Both the position numbers and the translations under genes were made by a program. A stretch of 64,000 nucleotides of DNA from Cannabis sativa (taxonomy: Eukaryota > Streptophyta > Magnoliopsida > Rosales > Cannabaceae). Of the stretch, positions 59,943 through 64,000 are shown piece by piece. The notes beneath the pieces were generated by a model that was not told where the DNA came from, did no database searches, and saw nothing but the letters and a program-made list of their open reading frames with translations. The DNA lies in assembly GCF_029168945.1 (NCBI RefSeq), contig NW_026870037.1:806001-870000 (forward strand), given 5' to 3'. The first letter of the stretch is position 1; every line of letters starts with the position of its first letter.

Positions 59943-60779
59943 AGATCTCGATCAACGTCTAGCTATCCGACGATAAAGTTAGCGCTAATTGGGAGGCAAC
60001 CCAAGTGTTCTTTATGATTTAGTTGAACTCTTTTTAAGTTTTACTGTTATTTTTTCTTTGTGTCCATTTTTTTGTTTGTGAAAAAAAAAAAAAAATTCCA
60101 GTGGTCGCGGCGATGGGATGTATGGCCGCGGCCATTTAAGAGTTACAGAAAGGGGGTTATTTTCACGAATTCTCGCCGCGGCGAGGCTATATGTCGCCGC
60201 GGCGAGATTGGTCAGAATAAGTTTAAAAACCCCCAAATCCCTAACATTTCAAACTCACACCACATTCAAACCCTCACCTCTCCACGCCGAAAACACCTCC
60301 TCCACCATATTTTTCTTCATCTAATCCCATTCAAAATCACATTCAACCAAACCTAACCATACACTTTCATCATCAATCATCCTAAACCCTTATTTCTCTC
60401 ATCAAACACTAATTCCCACTCAAAATCAACCCCAAATCCCTAAAACCTCACCCAAAAATTTAAAAACCCTTATTCATCCTTTTCTTTCTCAAGAGCTTCA
60501 AGATTTCAACAATGGAGGATGATTAAAGGAGGAATTGTCATTGAGGTATTGATTCTAAGACTTCCAATCCAATTTTTATTGAAGAATTTGTGAATTGTTG
60601 GATAGTTTTGGATAATTTGTTGGATATTTGGGATTTTTTGCTATATACATTGTTCAAATTGTTTGTGTGAATAGAATTGGGTTTGATTGAGAGGGAATTA
60701 AGTCCCGGGAAGTCGATTTTTAAGGGGAAGTGCTGTCGAAATTTTGAAAAATCTTGAGAGTTAGAAAAATTTTGGTGAG
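59943..60779 (+). other. Athila leader between pol and the downstream ORF, with an LTR-like GC block
   Basis: No gene. Positions about 60102-60210 are a diverged copy of the GC-rich LTR block (both share CGCGGCCATTTAAGAG, TTACAGA/ATACAGA and CGCCGCGGCGAGAT). CTCGCCGCGGCGAG at 60172-60185 is a perfect palindrome. The rest is a C/A-rich then T-rich stretch that could serve as the 5' leader of a transcript for the next ORF. Confidence 0.7.
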
Positions 60780-61481
60780 ATGGGTCCAAAGAGGTCAAGA
60801 GTCAATGAGGAAGGGGGAGCTTCATCATCCAACCCACCTAGGGGTCGCTCTAATCTTGATAGAGTTAGGTTTACCAACATGGATGCTCAAGAGCGGTTTT
60901 TGAAATTGAAAGATAGGGCATTCATTGAAGATAGAGGGATAGACATTGTGAACCTAAGCCAAACTGCCAACATTCCCCCTGCATTTGCATCAATTAGAGA
61001 TCAAATCCTACATAGGCAGTGGACTAAGTTTGTGGATGTCACTGAGCGTAGTAACCAAACTCTAGCTTTGGAATTTTTAGCCAACTGGCCTGAAAGAGAG
61101 GATGGCAAGGTAAGAGTTAGGGGGGTTAGAGTGCCTGCTACCACAGCCGATATTCATGCTCTTTATGACCTCCCAACTTTCACTGTAGAGGAGCAACCCT
61201 TGAAGCGGCAATTTCGAGAAAGAAGTTTGAATTATGTGGATATTGCTGAGACTCTAGGGTATCCTGGCCTGAGGTTCCATGAGCTTGCAGGAGAACCATA
61301 CCAATTGTACCGATGTGAACTTAACCCAGTGGCCAAGGCTTGGCTTTACTTTGTTAGTGCAAGGTTGCTCCCAAACAAACATTTTTCTGATGCTCAAATA
61401 GACAGGATTAAATGGGTTTATGGCATTATGAAAGGTTATAATTTGAATGTGGGGGATATTATTCGAGTGACTTTGACATAA
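60780..61481 (+). CDS. Athila downstream ORF, N-terminal part ('putative plant transposon protein' type)
   Basis: 233 residues. A basic/Ser-rich start (MGPKRSRVNEEGG), then RFTNMDAQERFLKLKDRAF, a central part (ALEFLANWPEREDGKVRVRG followed by ATTADIHALYDLP) and AWLYFVSARLLPNKHFS. This matches my memory of the 'putative plant transposon protein' domain that occupies the env-like position in many Athila elements. I see no signal peptide or transmembrane segment, so an envelope role is not supported. It ends in a TAA that overlaps the ATG of the next frame (TAATG). Function unknown. Confidence 0.7.
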   Translation: MGPKRSRVNEEGGASSSNPPRGRSNLDRVRFTNMDAQERFLKLKDRAFIEDRGIDIVNLSQTANIPPAFASIRDQILHRQWTKFVDVTERSNQTLALEFLANWPEREDGKVRVRGVRVPATTADIHALYDLPTFTVEEQPLKRQFRERSLNYVDIAETLGYPGLRFHELAGEPYQLYRCELNPVAKAWLYFVSARLLPNKHFSDAQIDRIKWVYGIMKGYNLNVGDIIRVTLT

Positions 61482-61954
61482 TGGTTGAGGGATCTTCTGG
61501 TGGAGGACTTGGGCTGGCTGGAATTATCACTGATCTGTGTGAGAAACATGGGGTACCGCAGTACTCATATGATACCAAAGCACCGCCACAACGCCCTATT
61601 AACTTGGCCATTGTTCTTCGCTTCAAACCTCCTCATCCTCATGGTCAACCGCCAGTTCAAAGAGGTCCTCCGGCAAGAGAAGAAGAGGAACATGAGGACA
61701 TCGAACCACCACGTCTTGTCGGGCCTCTTGACCCCGCCATGCAGTACACTCACGATCAGCTGAATTATCTGATTCAGCAGAACATGCATATGCAGAATTA
61801 CATGGCCCAGCGGAGTATCTTTGATGAGCAGCAAGTGGCTCAATTGAACACACTTGTCACGAGGATGAATATCGGTGTGGACGATCCGAACTATTTTGCC
61901 ATGCCACCCCGCTTCAACCCTTATGACCAGCCACCGCCGCCAAACCCCTTCTAA
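61481..61954 (+). CDS. Athila downstream ORF, C-terminal part
   Basis: 157 codons starting MVEGSSGGGLGLAGIITDLC, overlapping the previous stop by one base. It holds a Pro-rich, acidic stretch (REEEEHEDIEPPR), a Gln/Met-rich predicted helix (NYLIQQNMHMQNYMAQ) and a Pro-rich end (YDQPPPPNPF). GGLGLAGIITDLCEKHG resembles the part that normally follows directly within one ORF in related elements, so this is probably the second half of one protein split by a small indel. Termination-reinitiation at TAATG is a formal alternative. Confidence 0.65.
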   Translation: MVEGSSGGGLGLAGIITDLCEKHGVPQYSYDTKAPPQRPINLAIVLRFKPPHPHGQPPVQRGPPAREEEEHEDIEPPRLVGPLDPAMQYTHDQLNYLIQQNMHMQNYMAQRSIFDEQQVAQLNTLVTRMNIGVDDPNYFAMPPRFNPYDQPPPPNPF

Positions 61955-63210
61955 GGGGCTCAGGTAAGTTTCTCTCACCCTGGTTTATTTTCACACATTG
62001 GGGACAATGTGCATTTTTAGTTTGGGGGGGGGGAACTTAAATTTTTTCAGTTTATTTGTTTTAGTTTAGTTTGTTTTAGTTTTTGTTAGTCCTGTGTGAT
62101 GGCTAAATTGAAAGATTGATTGAATTGTTGTTATTCACTTGTGCAATGGATTAAAACATAACTGTGTGCTTGACTTGCAACTGTTTGAATTAAGATGGAT
62201 GTGTGCTAGGAAGTGATTCATGTAGACTTAAAACATTTGTTATTCTCGCATATCATTTCTGTTCTATTTGGTTTGTGGAATGATTGATTGTACATGAAAT
62301 AGAATTTGTTTGACATACTCTCTTGAAGCGAAATCCTTGATTTTTTCTGTTTGGAAAGTGATTTAGGCAAGTTTTCTTTGGAACGATTGAGCCTTTCAAG
62401 CCTACCTAGAAATTTTTACCATAGTATACCCAAAGTTGAGCCTTAGCCTGTTTTAAAAATTTTCACCACTTAACTGAGCTGAATTTGTTATATTTAACTC
62501 TTTTCACCCTGAACATACCTTATTATGCCATGAGCCTTGAAGCAAGTTTGGGGGGGTAAGTGTTGTAAGTGGAGAAATAAAGTGTAGGGGTGAGAGATTG
62601 AGAAAAAAGAATAATATTGTGTGTTGTGCCTCTGGAAAACATAGAAGGAAGAAAAAAAAATGTCTTCTTCAAGAAAAAAAAGCTAAGAAAATTATGAGGT
62701 ACACACATAAGAAAAATTGCAATCTCTTATTTCTGTTTTTGGGATATATGGAAAGAAAGAAAAATAAATGTCTAGGCTTGCTTGGTTAATATTGCTTATG
62801 GTATAGTGTAGCCTAAATGACTTCTCACCTACCCATGTACCTAAGCCATGCGATGCTAACCGAAAAAAGACCTATTGATTCCAAATAGAAATTTGTCAAC
62901 ATTAGTGGAGAGAGGTATGTCATTCAAACTTATTGATCATGTGTTAGTGGGATGTTGGAAAGTTTAGAACAGTTGTGATATAGATGGCAATTGCGATGTT
63001 TTATGTTTGTATGAATTACTTACTTGTAAATTGCACATTCAAATTAGTTCTTAGAGTTGGCAAGTTGAAATTCTGGTTATTGATGGATTGAAGTTGTGCA
63101 GGTGGTGGTAACAGTTCAATTGTCGGAAAGTTTAGCTATCATTGTTAGTTTGTTTTTTAGTTTAGTCTTAGTTTACTCGGGGACGAGTAAAGAGTCAGTT
63201 TGGGGGAGTT
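61955..63210 (+). other. Athila 3' untranslated region with three G-rich tracts
   Basis: No gene. G-rich tracts follow TTT at three places: about 62022-62033 (TTTGGGGGGGGGG), about 62549-62556 (TTTGGGGGGG) and 63199-63208 (AGTTTGGGGGAG). The last is the polypurine tract of the 3' LTR. ATTGGGGACAATG just before the first tract is a small inverted repeat. T-rich and A-rich stretches near 62600-62770 give incidental open frames. Confidence 0.7.
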
Positions 63211-64000
63211 TATTAGGCTATTTTTAGCCTATGTTTTGGATCTAATTTATGTGCGTTTTTCGCTGTGTTGGGACGGAATTACGCTTGTTTTCTATGTTTT
63301 CAGGTTCTTTGGAATAAAAGAGGTCTCGGGTGCAGAAATTCGATAAAAGACGTGCTGAGCCGAAGAAAACACAATTTTTGAGTAATTGTGCATATCTGGC
63401 CGCGGCTAAACACAACTTGGCCGCGGCTAGATTTCGAAGTTTTACAAGGCTACAGTCGCCGCGGTGATGAAGTGTCTCGCCGCGGCCATTTAAGAGATAC
63501 AGAGAGCACCCTATTTTGCCATTATCTCACCGCGGCGAGAGGAAGCTTGGCCGCGGCGAGATCCCGTACGGACCAGGGGCATTTTCGTCCATCGAACCCT
63601 AAATTTTAGTTATAAATAGAAAACTGCGATTGGAAGTCAGGGAGAGCGATCAGAAACCCTAAAATACGATTTCGAGAGCGGCGGGGAAGAGCACGAGAGA
63701 TTGAAGTGAAGATCCAGAATTCATCCACCAACAGTTCTTTTCTTTATTCCTCTTTAATTTATTTATGTTGAATATTGCTATAGGAATGGTTATGGATTTG
63801 TTTCTGAACTAAATTTCCCATTTAGGGAGGATGATGATTGTTGTTTAATGTTTTGCCTAGTTAATGTTTAATTACCATTCCTCAATTCTTGTGTGTGAAA
63901 TTATCTTAATTTGTTCTTAATTTCATGTTTAAGATTGATCACCTTGCGCATGCTCTATGATCTCAATTCGAAATCTGAAAAGTGAGAATTGAGAATGCTA
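63211..64000 (+). repeat. 3' LTR of the Athila, partial
   Basis: 790 bp seen, matching 53258-54040. It begins TATTAGGC where the 5' LTR has TGTTAGGC, so the terminal dinucleotide is altered. The other differences are a handful of substitutions and small indels, clustered near 63668-63690. It continues beyond the window. Confidence 0.92.

Larger units (their letters stand above)
53258..64000 (+). mobile_element. Athila-type gypsy element, 3' LTR cut by the window edge
   Basis: 5' LTR 53258-54507, Asp-tRNA-type primer site, gag-pol 54655-59942, a separate downstream ORF region 60780-61954, polypurine tract, and 3' LTR from 63211. The Asp-type primer site, the aspartate-protease form DLGAS, FMDD in RT and the long 3' region with an extra ORF all point to Athila. 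The left flank is CCACC; the right copy of the duplication is outside the window. The LTRs differ by about 1% plus small indels, and pol carries three lesions, so it is older than T. Confidence 0.93.

Noticed and set aside
60780..61954. Envelope protein interpretation of the Athila downstream ORF
   Set aside because: No signal peptide, transmembrane helix or cleavage motif is visible; the pattern fits the plant transposon-protein type instead.
62523..62789. 60-codon frames in the Athila 3' region
   Set aside because: A-rich/T-rich low-complexity translation with no support.

Overview
This window is plant nuclear DNA from a transposon-dense, probably pericentromeric or heterochromatic region. 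It is almost certainly from a dicot, but the species cannot be fixed from the sequence. I find no convincing ordinary host gene, tRNA or rRNA. Nearly everything left of 31.8 kb and right of 34.8 kb is LTR retrotransposon: Ty3/gypsy of the Tat, Athila and Tekay/Del types, plus a degenerate Ty1/copia family. Smaller DNA transposons sit among them. The stretch 31.8-34.8 kb is AT-rich and unassigned.

Layout, with family labels used below. A = a copia-derived element with LTRs of about 1.85 kb (TGTTGGG...CCAACA) and an initiator-Met primer site. A1 runs from the left edge to 6672 (minus strand). A2 is an LTR fragment at 10485-11006. A3 is complete at 13859-24079 with target duplication AAAGC. A4 is a solo LTR at 36509-38393 with target duplication TGATG. 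X = a Tat-like gypsy family of which two 3' ends are seen: X1 (6673-10484) and X2 (35935-53257, reversed). Each carries a gene transcribed antisense to the element. R = a degenerate, internally deleted Tat-like element (12168-25815, minus), split by A3 and bordered on its downstream side by a ~180-bp tandem repeat array (11007-12167). Y = a gutted Tekay/Del-type chromovirus (25816-31807, minus) whose 3' LTR holds a 1.5-kb Mutator-like foldback element made of palindromic modules. A Mutator-type MITE lies at 34843-35213 and a second hairpin element at 35697-35933.

T = a young, nearly complete Tat element (41148-52758). Its two 871-bp LTRs differ at only three sites, and it has a perfect target duplication GCTTC. 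It encodes gag, then PR-RT-RNaseH-archaeal-type RNaseH-integrase. Antisense near its 3' LTR lies a three-exon gene predicted to encode 646 residues, with its own TATA-like box and 5'UTR intron. T is inserted in the antisense gene of X2. An Athila element (53258 to beyond the window) is inserted in the same gene 494 bp further on. The Athila has gag-pol broken by one deletion and two nonsense codons, and a separate putative-plant-transposon ORF region.

Nesting gives a relative order: the array/R is older than A2 and A3; X1 went into A2 and A1 into X1; A4 went into the X2 LTR; T and the Athila went into the X2 antisense gene. The most interesting biology is the antisense gene. Two distinct Tat families here carry one with the same domain type, the same position next to the 3' LTR, its own promoter and a 5'UTR intron that ends at or just before the ATG.
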